Part shown: positions 50,435 to 61,500 of the stretch, piece by piece
How positions within the stretch are numbered: the first letter of the stretch is position 1
Layout of the letters: each line of letters opens with the position of its first letter
Source of the DNA: Agelas oroides
Lineage: Eukaryota; Porifera; Demospongiae; Agelasida; Agelasidae
Length of the DNA stretch: 64,000 bases
Assembly: GCA_949130485.1 (NCBI GenBank)
Contig: OX422198.1
Location: 6,979,763 to 7,043,762 of the forward strand
Direction: 5' to 3'
Notes under the pieces: generated by a model
The model's input: the letters and a program-made list of their open reading frames with translations, nothing else
What the model was told of the DNA's origin: nothing
Database searches by the model: none
Made by a program: the position numbers and the translations under genes

Positions 50435-50483
50435 CACTGGATAGACTAATAGCCATCTTTTTTTTTTCTTTTTGTTTTGCCAT

Positions 50484-50489
50484 ATTAAA
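50484..50489 (+). terminator. STOML2 poly(A) signal candidate
   Basis: ATTAAA 50 bp after the STOML2 stop, just before a fold-back arm (CTTAGCCTCATTCCCAGG) and only about 160-320 bp before the TASP1 start. Confidence 0.5.
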
Positions 50490-50810
50490 ATGCATCTTAG
50501 CCTCATTCCCAGGGCTTTCAGCGGCCCAGTTTTTATGAAAATGAAGCTAATATGATCTTGCAAGGTTGGTTTTGGCATCTCAGAAGCACTTTGTGACCGA
50601 GCAGACATTTTCTTCCACTGAAACCCATGCACAGTCTTCATAGTTCGTATGGCCTTCGAGAGAGCCGACTGTGCGTTTTTCAGGGTTTCAAACGGCAATG
50701 CCGCTCACTTTGCAGCCCAGCCCTGCCCACTGTTTGGTAAATTTATTACCGTTTCCGGGGACATCCTCACAACGCGTACTGAACTGTATACGGACGGGTA
50801 TACTTGGGGG

Positions 50811-53800
50811 ATGGCTGTTCCATTTGTTGCAGTGCATGCTGGTAAACTCACGTTCCCACTGTGAAAAATAATTAATGCATTATTTTATTTACCTATAAAA
50901 GCTGCTCATCGATTAGTAACATATATATGTAAGATAGTAGTTCTAGCTACAAACATTAACTTTCAATATTTGTATATTGTTATTAATAGGTGCTGGATAC
51001 CACAGCAAGTTTACGAGCAAGGAGCTGCAGGGTCACTGTAGAGAAGCGTGCACTAAGGTGCCAAGCTGCTCTGTACCCACCAAAATTATGTAAACACTTG
51101 TCTACACTTCCCTCAGGCGATGAAACTGTTGACAGAGGGAGGACCCTCTAGCGAAGCTACAGCTGTCGCAATAGCAGCGCTAGAGGTAAGATAAAGAGAG
51201 GGAGTTCTGAATGGTGTTTTGTTTGTTTGTTTGTTTGTTTGTTTTTAGGAAAAGGATTTCCCAAATGGTATATAGTAGTGGTGGTGGGGAAGGTTGGAAT
51301 GGAAAGTCGAGATAAGGAAGGGGCTCCAAATAGTGTTTTTTTTTTGTTGTTTGTTTGTTTGTTTTTCACTGAAAGCACTATTCTTGCAGTGTCACTGTGA
51401 CATATCTTACACCATTCCTGGATATCCGCTGCCTCCGTTATTCAATTACTTCCAGCTGCACACTGGAAGTGACCATCAATTGCTGTAGGCAGCAAAGGCC
51501 TGGGAACGAAGCTACAATGTATCTGCTGCTTGCACGCCCTTCTTTATCTTCTGTAATGTTGTAAGTGATGCAAGCGTGCATGGAACCGTCTCTCCTGCTG
51601 CAGGAAAGTCCACTCACCAACGCCGGACTGGGCTCTAACCTCTCTCTGACTGGGACTGTGGAGTGTGATGCTAGCATCATGGAGGGGGGAGGAGGGTTTG
51701 GGGCTGTGGGGGCTGTGCAAGGTTAGTAGCACAAAAAGAAGAGGGAGATAGAAGCTGTGCAAGGTTGGTAGTACAGAGGGGAGAGGTGGGAGGAAGAGGG
51801 GGGAGGGAACTATGAACAATGGATGATGGAGGGGCAGCATCAAGGGGGAGAGAGAGGATGTAGGTGCTGTGTAGTAGCAGAACAAAGGGAAGAGGGAGGG
51901 AGGGAGGGAGGGAGGGAGGGAGGGAGGGAGGGAGGGAGGGAGGGAGGGAGGGAGGGAGGGAGGGAGGGAGGGAGGGAGGGAGGAAGGAAGGAAGGAAGGT
52001 GCATATGTGATGCCAGCATCCATCACTACCTAGGTGTTCCCAATCCAATAAATGTGGCATTGAAGCTACTGGAACAGAGTTCAGATGGCTGCCTTCCTCT
52101 CGGAAGAGTCCCTCCTATGTAAGATGACCCTACTTGAATGTGATCCAACATGAACCACCATCTTGTTCAATACACACCTCTTGTCTAGTGTTCTGGCTGG
52201 GGAAGGTGCAGAGCTATGGGCAAGACAGCAGGGCATAGCAACCTGTAACCATGATGACTTGATCACAGGTTAGAGAGTAGCTTTGTTCCCAGGGGATTAT
52301 GGGTGCTGTGGAGGGTCAGCAGATAGAAGGAGGGAGGGAGGGAGGGAGGGGAGGGGAGGGAGGGAGGGAGGGAGGGAGGGAGGGAGGGAGGGAGGGAGGG
52401 AGGGAGGGAGGGAGGGAGGGAGGGAGGGAGGGAGGGAGGGAGGGAGGGAGGGAACGAACGAACGAAAGGGGAAGGTAGGGAGGGAGGTAGAAGGAGGAAG
52501 GAAGGGTGTGTTGTGTCAGTGTTATGGATTGGGAGGGAGTGAGCAGATGTAAGCAGTGTGTACACAAAAACTTAGCTTCATATATTGACCAACGTTGTGT
52601 TACTATTTAGACAGGGCCAAAGCAGTTTATCTGGAGCACAAATCAAGGCTCGATGAAGCCACCCAGCCAGCTCGCAAGAGGAGGAAAACGAGAAGTTCAA
52701 ATACCATCAAAAATGTGAGAGGATATTACACAGCAGTGAATTCTTTGGTTAACTCAAGTTAAAAGCAGGCCGAGGAAAGTTATGAACAAGTGTTGCTCCT
52801 TTTGGCTAGGATCTTCACGAAGCAGCTCTGGACACAGTTGGAGCTGTCTGTCTGGATGGCAGTGGGGGTGTGGCTGCCGGGGTGTCCAGTGGAGGGATAT
52901 CACTCAAGTTTCCTGGGAGAGTGGGACAAGTGCGTAAACAACATGTTGCTATGGAGTTGTTAACATATGTAGCTCCTCTGCTCCTACTGTGTGTGACCAA
53001 TCAGTGAACCACATCTCTCTAACGAAAGACAGTCCTAGGTGTTATGGAGAGTCACCCACAGTGCAAGATGCCATTAGCTACCATGCTGGCCCTGTTGTGA
53101 CACTGGGATGTACGTATGATTCCTTACTGCCCACTTTCACACAGGCTGCCATGTTTGGTTGTGGTTGTTGGGCAGACCAGAGACCTGGTGTCCCTAGCAA
53201 TGCAGTAGCCTGCAGCACCTCAGGTGAGTCGCACGTTACACTAATTTTCCTCTTTGAGTTTCACATACTGTGTACACACTTTAGGTACAGGTGAGTACAT
53301 CATCAAGACAATGCTCGCAAGAGAGTGTGCAACGTAAGTCTTACTCCTTCTTCCCCTCCCCTCTCCCCCTCCTCTCTCCCCTCTTCCCCTCTCTTCTCCC
53401 CCTCCTCTCTTCCCCTCCCCTCTCCCAAACATGGAATCCAAGAGTACATACCATCCTTGAGAATGCCAATACTATTTTTGAGATCGTGATTTCATTCTTG
53501 GGGGGGGGGGGGGGGGGGGGGGGTTGGGATGAGACAAAAAAACGTTTGCTGTCAAAATAAAGCCCAAAACTGACCTACCACATAAACACATTACGTACCA
53601 CCAAACTCTGAGAATTATCTCCTGCAGTGCAATAGTGGACTCCACGCTTCACCAGGCAATGGATGAGAAATTCCTAAGTAAGCTACTTTACATGTCACAT
53701 AGATCCATTCCCAGGCCACTTCTCATAGATCCATTCCCAGTCCACTTCTCATAGATCCATTACCAGTCCACTTCTCATAGACGCATTCCCAGGCCACTTC

Positions 53801-55141
53801 TCATAGGTCCATTCCCAGTCCACTTCTCATAGACGCATTCCCAGTCCACTTCTCATAGATCCATTACCAGTCCACTTCTCATAGACGCATTCCCAGGCCA
53901 CTTCTCATAGGTCCATTCCCAGTCCACTTCTCATAGACGCATTCCCAGGCCACTTCTCATAGACGCATTCCCAGTCCACTTCTCATAGATCCATTACCAG
54001 TCCACTTCTCATAGACGCATTCCCAGGCCACTTCTCATAGGTCCATTCCCAGTCCACTTCTCATAGACCCATTCCCAGGCCACTTCTCATAGGTCCATTC
54101 CCAGTCCACTTCTCATAGGTCCATTCCCAGTCCACTTCTCATAGACCCATTCCCAGGCCACTTCTCATAGGTCCATTCCCAGGCCACTTCTCATAGGTCC
54201 ATTCCCAGGCCACTTCTCATAGATCCATTCCCAGTCAATGTCTCATAGATCTATTCCCAGGCCACTTCTCATAGATCTATTCCCAGGCCACATCTCATAG
54301 ACCCATTCCCAGTCCACATAAACCCATGTTCCACAGCCTCATACCCAGATCATATTATCGTCAGACTTCTCTCCTTGCTTCACCAGATTCCAAATATCTT
54401 GAGATGGTGGAGGAGAAACTGGCTGGAGCCATTGTTCTGAACCTTGAACCTGATGGTAAAAAACACGCCCACCTCCATATATGGAATTTCATTTTTGCTA
54501 TAGTCATGCTATATAACACCATGTTAGTTACCATAGTAACTAACGAGCTATGACTCACCATAGGCTGGACTTCAGATGTACAGTGCCTGAAGTAGGGACT
54601 AATTTCCTGTGGAGAAATCTCCCATTTGTAATGATGTATGAATTTGGTAATGAGGTCATATACAACTAGCTTGGTCGCTTCAAATCTGAGATGCAACCAA
54701 TAGTTACAAGATGGTGATGTTGCTATAGCAACAGGGACAATAAGGCTCATTCATAAGATGTGGCAATAGCAATTTTCATGAAAAAAATAAATAAAAATGG
54801 AACAAGCGACAGTGCTCTATAGACTGATTGTTAGATTTTGCACTACACGATTATTTTCTACTTTCAACATGCAGGTGCCGTTCATTTTGCCTGGGGTCAC
54901 ACGACTGAGAGTATGTGTATCGGGTACATGTGTGCAAACCATAAGGAGCCAACAGTATGCTGTTGTTGTTGTTAGTGTTGTTATTGCTGTCATAAAAATT
55001 GTTTTTGTCACTGATCACTTTTGTGTGTTGTTTTCACTTTGTCTTCTTTCATTCCAGGCCTTTCTCTCTAAAATGGATTCTTCAGAGAAAATTGGGCAGA
55101 CTGTACAAATAGGAGGCATGAAATTTTCCCCTGTAAACTGA
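50811..55141 (+). CDS. TASP1: TASP1 (taspase 1) homologue, 14 exons
   Basis: Threonine endopeptidase of the asparaginase-2 family that self-cleaves and processes MLL-type and TFIIA substrates in animals. Exons: 50811-50841, 50990-51057, 51117-51185, 51604-51721, 52034-52118, 52189-52268, 52611-52714, 52810-52929, 53145-53223, 53285-53333, 53628-53677, 54387-54455, 54875-54954, 55058-55141. They join in phase to 361 residues (human 420). Key parts: AVHAGAGYHS, TNAGLGSNLSLTG with VECDASIM, the cleavage/catalytic site ALDTVGAV (the Thr begins the beta subunit), SSGGISLKFPGRVGQAA, FGCGCWA, WGHTTESMCIGYM and the end FSPVN. The frame is open to an upstream ATG at 50649, which would add 54 residues. 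It follows STOML2 in the same direction at a short distance. Introns carry GGGA tracts and a minisatellite. Confidence 0.96.
51890..51998. repeat. (GGGA)n microsatellite
   Basis: About 100 bp GGGA then GGAA, in TASP1 intron 4; G-rich in the TASP1 transcript. Confidence 0.97.
52328..52455. repeat. (GGGA)n microsatellite
   Basis: About 125 bp GGGA tract ending in AACGAACGAACG, TASP1 intron 6. Confidence 0.97.
53345..53425. repeat. CCCTCT pyrimidine tract
   Basis: CCTCCCCTCTCCCC-type low-complexity sequence in TASP1 intron 10; one of the few tracts with pyrimidines on the plus strand. Confidence 0.85.
53501..53523. repeat. Poly-G run
   Basis: More than 20 consecutive G in TASP1 intron 10; likely a sequencing-difficult site. 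Confidence 0.9.
53695..54325. repeat. 24-bp minisatellite in TASP1 intron 11
   Basis: About 25 copies of a 23-24 bp unit (CCATTCCCAGTCCACTTCTC with ATAGAT/ATAGAC/ATAGGT joints). The unit core ATTCCCAG(G/T)CC resembles the arm of the fold-back family, so the array may have grown from one arm. Confidence 0.93.
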
Positions 55142-55399
55142 AACTCAGCTGTTATTGTACCTATTTATTTGTAATTAGAGTGTGCAATATGTGAATGGTA
55201 AAGCTTTAAAATTAATTCAGATTTATACCAAATGGCACTAACTTGCCAATACATATATTCCTGGTTAATCATTGTGGTGAGCCTGAGCAAGCCCCAACAT
55301 GCACTAATGGGACTTAAATTATGGACAAAGAAACCCGGAATAATTTATTAGGCAAAAAAAGTTTCCCCCCAGCTTATGGTACTACCAACACCTTACTAC

Positions 55400-55590
55400 G
55401 AGCAGAATAACCACGTGACACCACACCATGTGAACAGCAGACTAACCATGTGACACCACACCATATCAACAGCACACTAACCATGTGACACCACACCACG
55501 TGAATAGCACACTAACCACGTGACACCAGCCATGTGAATAGCACACTAACCACGTGACACCACGCCATGTGAATAGCACACGTGTGTACC
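55400..55590. repeat. Tandem repeat, ACCACGTGACACCAC type
   Basis: About five copies of a 35-38 bp unit (CTAACCACGTGACACCACAC, then CATGTGAATAGCAC). Confidence 0.88.
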
Positions 55591-55709
55591 AGTCTAAACC
55601 CAAACTAGCATGTGTATATGCAACATATGCTTGCTTGTTTGCTTGCTTGCTTTGACAAGCTTATATTTCAGAATTCAAACATTTCACAATGTCCATATGT
55701 ACATGCAGC

Positions 55710-55846
55710 TCATAGGCGTAGGAACCCGGGGGGCACCGGGGGCATGTGCCCCCCCCCAAGTTTTCATAATTGTTATATAAATTGCTCACTACTCTATGCG
55801 TAGTTTCAAACCGTGCCCCCCCAATCAAAAAGTCTTTCCTACGCCA
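55710..55846. mobile_element. Fold-back with G/C-rich core
   Basis: Arms ATAGGCGTAGGAA and TTCCTACGCCA; inside, GGCACCGGGGGCATGTGCCC and GTGCCCCCCC. A different hairpin type from the TAGYCTCG family. Confidence 0.55.
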
Positions 55847-55914
55847 CTGCAGCTGAGATCATGAGTAGTATGTAGTAACAGGCTGTAAGGAGTCAGACTA
55901 CAGACTGGAATTAA

Positions 55915-56455
55915 TCTGCACCAGGAAGTGTGACGTAAGGGTCGGGTACTGGGGACATGAGACTGGAATGGCACCAGGGAGTGTATGACGTAAGGGTGGT
56001 ACTGGGGACATGAGACTGGAATGATATAATCTGCACCAGGAAGTGTATGAGGTAAGGGGTACTGGAGACTAGAGACTGGAATTAATCTGCACCAGGAAGT
56101 GTGACGTAAGGGTCGGGTACTGGGGACGTGAGACTGGAATGGCACCAGGGAGTGTATGACATAAGGGTGGTACTGGGGACATGAGACTGGAATGATATAA
56201 TCTGCACCAGGAAGTGTATGAGGTAAGGGGGTACTGGGGACATGAGACTGGAATTAATCTGCACCAGGAAGTGTATGAGGTAAGGGGGTACTGGGGACAT
56301 GAGACTGGAATGATTTAATCTGCACCAGGAAGTGTATGAGGTAAGGGGGTACTGGGGACATGAGACTGGAATGATTTAATCTGCACCAGGAAGTGTATGA
56401 GGTAAGGGGGTACTGGGGACATGAGACTGGAATGATTTAATCTGCACCAGGAAGT
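55915..56455. repeat. Compound minisatellite, about 60-75 bp unit
   Basis: About eight copies of a unit containing ATCTGCACCAGGAAGTGTAT, GAGGTAAGGGGGTACTGG and GGACATGAGACTGGAAT, with higher-order variation (GTCGGGTACTGG and GGCACCAGGGAGTG versions). Confidence 0.93.
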
Positions 56456-57557
56456 ACATGATGTGTTGATCTCATGACAAGAACTGAAAACAATACAGGT
56501 GTACTGTAAACAATACAGGTGTACTGTAAACTGACCAAGGAAGTAGTAGAGGATGTAATTAGTTCATTAGTGCACTCATAATGTGACTAGGTTTGTAATT
56601 GTCTCTGCAGTCACACTACAGCATGACCTAATCAGTCACATAGCCTCTCCCCCAGCAGGTTTTTTCCCACTCTGGAGTGGTCTGCGCAAGTCATGTGATT
56701 AATTGAACTTGTGTACACTTGACAGGATGTAACAACAAAAGCTGTGAAGGATGGTGGGACCCTGCAAGTAACAAAAAGCACAGGACATTAGGCCAGTCTG
56801 ACTCATATATACGTCTTGTACAATTGCTCTGTTTAGAGCCATAGTAGCCTCACATTTCAAGCATCTGCCAGAGTTGCAGATGCTTGAAAACAGATAGCTA
56901 TGAGTCAAAGCCTATGCTTAGCGTCCCAGTTATCAAATTTCATGAAATTGATATCACTTAGTAACCATCACCATGGTAGCAAATTCTTCTTCACCCACTA
57001 TTGAGGCTCATGGAGGGTCTAGGAGCTCATTAGTCAGTTAACCAGGACAGGGATGATGGCTACTAAGTATGTTAGGTTTTCTCACACATGCTACTTACAG
57101 CTTTGTTGCCAGACCTTTCTTGCACATACCATTTGCAGCTTCACTGCTTCATAGTATATATAGCTATGTGAAATAAGACCCTTAGAGTAACAAACTGTCA
57201 AATCATAATACTATGGTATGCCTAATCTCATAGCAAGATAGAAATCATGTCACAACTTTTGAGTATGAAGGCCTCTAATGACCTTGCATGGTTAGGTTTA
57301 CAACTATTCATGAGTTGTACTGAGTTGCTCCATAGCTAGCTAGCTAGCTACATAGTCTTATATCCAGGTAACATGAGAGGAGTCGAGTAAGAGTATCTGT
57401 TATTGAAAGACCATTGGGAGCTTCTCCCTCAGTCTCTTCTTTCAGAAGACCCATTGGCTACATTCCTGGCATCCCTGCCATAACTATGCAACTTCTTTCC
57501 TCTTTCAGTAATGACACATCTTCTAAAAGAAGAGACTGACTGATTTACAAAGGGCAT

Positions 57558-57560
57558 CCC

Positions 57561-57591
<31 letters not shown>

Positions 57592-57606
57592 AAAAAAAAA
57601 AAAAAA
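57558..57606. repeat. Poly-C / poly-A run
   Basis: About 23 C followed by about 25 A. Confidence 0.95.
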
Positions 57607-57786
57607 GCTTTCAGAAGACTTACCCAGAAGCGTTAATTGAACTTCCTGGATGAGTGGCACCTGAAGCTTATGGTGGTTCATAAGCTCCTGGTGACACACA
57701 CACAGCTGAGATGAGCAAAACATAGTTGAAGTAACCCAAATGTTGTTTGTTTATTTTCTTTGGTTTGTTTCACTCCTCCTGTAACA

Positions 57787-57845
57787 TAGCCTCGTTCCCA
57801 GGCTCGTGCGTGGGCCACCCACCCATGAGCCTGGGAACGAGGCTA
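57787..57845. mobile_element. Fold-back repeat TAGCCTCGTTCCCAGGCTC
   Basis: Perfect 19 bp arms TAGCCTCGTTCCCAGGCTC / GAGCCTGGGAACGAGGCTA with a 21 bp loop. The cleanest example of the family in the window. Confidence 0.9.
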
Positions 57846-57947
57846 CCTGTAACAATGCAAAGAATGCAGCAATTCTTCAGAACCTGATGAGACTGTTACA
57901 CAATGCACAGGGAGGTAGAGAGATATATTATGGCCCAATGAGCTCTA

Positions 57948-58262
57948 TCTTGGTGCCAGGAAGGAGCCCAAGGTTAGACATGTGGACAGTGAGCTTATCT
58001 TGGTGCCAGGAAGGAGCCCAGGGTTAGACATGTGGACAGTGAGCTTATCTTGGTGCCAGGAAGCAGCCCAAGGTTAGACATATGGACAGTGATCTCATCT
58101 TGGAGCCAGGAAGGAGCCCAAGGTCACACATAGTCCATGCAGTGACCTTTACCTTGGAGTCAGAAAGGCTAGACGTATTGACAGTGATCTCCATCTTGGA
58201 GCCAGGAAGACTAGACATATGGGCAGTGGTCCAGTAGGCTCTATCTTGTAGCCAGGAAGGTG
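57948..58262. repeat. About 48-bp tandem repeat
   Basis: About six diverging copies containing CTTGGTGCCAGGAAGGAGCC and GACATGTGGACAGTGA, just 3' of the beta-helix gene. Confidence 0.85.
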
Positions 58263-58536
58263 TCAAGACTAGAGGTGAAAGTTTCTTGAGGAGGAGGAGA
58301 TAACATTAGCTGAAGGCTCTATTTTCACCTACATTGTTGCCAAGAGGAAGAAAATCATTTCAAAAAAAAAATTCTAACAAATTTCTACAATCAAGTTCTT
58401 GAAACAGAAAAAGAACAGTCAGTATGTAATACTAGCTATAGTTCAATTACGGAAACACTAGAACTAATCAGTAACAACACTGTTATGTATTCATTCAGCA
58501 ACTCAACGTACAACCATCAGTCTACACTGTCTTGTT

Positions 58537-61500
58537 TCAAGCCTCTGTTACCACTATAGGTGGAGCAGATACTACTTCGACAGTCCCTTCCCATTCCAGG
58601 AGGGGCTCCCTAAGCTCAGTAACGGTGACAACATGAGGTGGTTTATTTTGTCCAGTTGAGTGCTCGGCACCTGTAGACAACTCGTCTGGTGGCAGTGTTT
58701 CATTGACATTTCCTACGTTAGGGGGGGGTACAGTTTCAGCATTGTATTCACTTTCTTTTCCTTTACGAAGGACATTTTTCAGTTTAAGAAAGAGATCGAG
58801 GAGAGACTTCTTTAACTTCGGAAAGCGTTCAAAAATGTGGTAAACAAATACGACAGCAAATCCCAGATAGCCAAAGATGCTTATGAAAACTGTCGAGAAT
58901 ATGGTTTGCTGTTCGAGAATTTGTTGCCTCATGTTTCCAGAATTGAGTTCGGCTCGGGCGTTGAAATACAGCGAACCTGAAAAAAGAATGAGCAGGTTTA
59001 GCAAAAAGTAGCCGTCAAGAACATTCCTCCACTTTCCAACAAAAGGCCTCAAAATTAGCTGAAAGAAAATGAGGACAAGTAGAAAAATATTCGTGATGAA
59101 AGTGTTTTCTGGAGAATCAAGGAAATATACGAGTGCGAATGGAATCCAGCGGAAGATGAGTCGAAGGCCAAGCCAGAATCGAAACAGAGGCTCAAATGGG
59201 TGCCAGAAGACATCATAGAATGGCTTGAATCTATTGAGGTACTTGGTGCGGAAGACTAGTGATGGAAACAAGAGGAAAAGTGGCAGGGGGATAATGTAGA
59301 ACACTACCAAGATACAGGCAATGAAAGCAAGGAAGCCGTGTGCATTTTGAAAGTAGGGCACACTTGGGTCAACTCTCCATCGCAGATACCTCTCTCCAGT
59401 TAGAGTTGAAATATTGACTGCTCCCAGAAGCTCAACACATGACTCTAAGACGCTGACATAGCAGACGATCACAAGGGTGGCAAACGCCTGGATGGTGGAT
59501 AACCCAGCACTCCTGTCAAACTTAAAGCATTTGCTAAATATCCTAAAAATTAGTTCAGTTGAAAACATCAGGATAAAGAGGTATAGGGGGAAGCTCAGTT
59601 GCCACCAAACACGCTCCAAGGATGTCATCCCACTGTGTAAGCATGTCTCTATGCCAAGGTTAAGGGTTAAGAACGAAGCGAAAATATAGTTTCCACCAGT
59701 GGTGGTCGTTGGCACCAGAATTCTACCATACAAACTGACAATGTTGGCGTAAAATAGGGCCCCATTGAGATATCCAGCTGTGATCGTTATTCTGAGAGTT
59801 GTCATAGTGACAATTAGGAGAACCCCAAGGAGTGCAAAGACAAGGAAGAGTGCAATATAACCATTTGAGCACCTCAGACACCGATCGCTCCCTAAGACTA
59901 CACTATAGCCATCTGGACAAGACCCGCACAGTATTCCCACTCGATTCAAGTCTGGATTACACTGAACATCGTAATCAACACTTCCATTTCTCACACTGAC
60001 ACGTCTAGTTCCTCGCCTGCAATATGTCTCCACACAACGTACCACTGCTAGGTCATCTCCATCACTGGAAACTGGACCAAACCACAAATCATTTGGTACA
60101 ATGAGTGTTTGATTTGCGATATCACATTGAATATTTGCTTCCATTAAGAGTTGATTGCACGAACATGTGCGAGTTTCGGTACTGTAATCAAATCCAGTGC
60201 CACAGGAGCCCAGTGCAACATCAATCTGCTTCTGCACAATACGACCACCAAGTCCAGCAGTAAACAGTACAACTCTCAGTGTCTGGTTTTCAAGTCCAAA
60301 TATTCGCACAGGAACTGTCGTTACATTTTCTCCACTCAATGCTCTAATGCCATCTGAGCTAACTAGTGAGGCAGTGACATTTTGTGTGAAAAATTGTTCG
60401 TCAGTAGAAACATAGGATGACACAACAGTTGGGATGTTCTGAATAAAGTTATCAATAGCATAAACGCTTAGATTGAATTGTTGGCCTGGTACCACAAAGT
60501 AAACATCCTGTTGATCCTCAATATTCAGTTCACGTGGAGGTGTGATTACATTTTCAACCCCTTGTGGATCATGGTTGGTGAAATTTACAACATTTGGGAA
60601 GTAACTGTCAAATATGTCAAAAGTAGTCAACCCTTCATACTGTTGACGTAGTAGAACTGCCCAGGGACACTGCTGCAATGCTGATCCATAAATAATGCTT
60701 CCAATTGGTGCAATATTGTCTGAGAATTCGATGTAGACTCCAGTATCGTTCAGGTTGGAGCAGTTGCTGCAGACACTAAAGTCGTTATAACCAAAGTACA
60801 GGAAACAGTCATCAATTGAGAATGTAGCCGATTGTCCACCAGGAAAATCAACATATAGGGCTCCACCCTGCAATCGGCCTATGTTTTCTTTGAAGTAGAG
60901 TCTTGCACCGCTAGTTACAATCAAGTAGCTGCTCCTGATCAGCCTCATGGCCCCACCATATACACCAGTGTTCCTATCAAAAGTCACATTCCCAGTAATA
61001 CCAACCACACCTTGTCTAGCATGCACAGCAGTCCCACTGTTGGCCGAAAAGCATGAATTTCCTGATATAGTCACATTTACACTGCGAATTTCGAGGATTG
61101 CTAAGCTGTTTGAAAGAGATACAGCAATATCAGAGTTAATGGAGTCAATGCCATTACTGGTCACAATGACATCATGCAGAAAGACTTGCATCCCTATCTC
61201 CCTGCCGCTCAGTTTGCTCTCAGTGATCTCCAATGCTGATCCAAGAAGGGCGATATTTCTTTCGAAGATGCAGTTGTTGAAAATGAGCATGAGTGCATCT
61301 GTACTGTCTCTTATGGGTGATGTGTACTCTGAGAGTATGTATGCTCCTGCACCAGCTATCACTCTATTTTCAGTAAAGTTGGAGTCGGAAATGGTGACAA
61401 CCAGGTTGCGGTTACGGAAAGAAGTGGATGTGTCTATTCCTTCTGGCCTAATCAGATCATTGACTAGTCCTAGTCCTCCACCTCCTAAAGAATACCTAGA

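Larger units (their letters stand above)
55142..58536. other. Convergent repeat-rich gap, no gene
   Basis: No exon I can support. Besides the listed satellites it contains a small hairpin at 56866-56888 (GCATCTGC...GCAGATGC) and plain AT-rich sequence at 56470-57540. Confidence 0.55.

Noticed and set aside
53695-54325. Short regular repeats with variable joints, CRISPR-like at first glance
   Set aside because: The 'spacers' are just six-base variants (ATAGAT, ATAGAC, ATAGGT). Satellite in a TASP1 intron.
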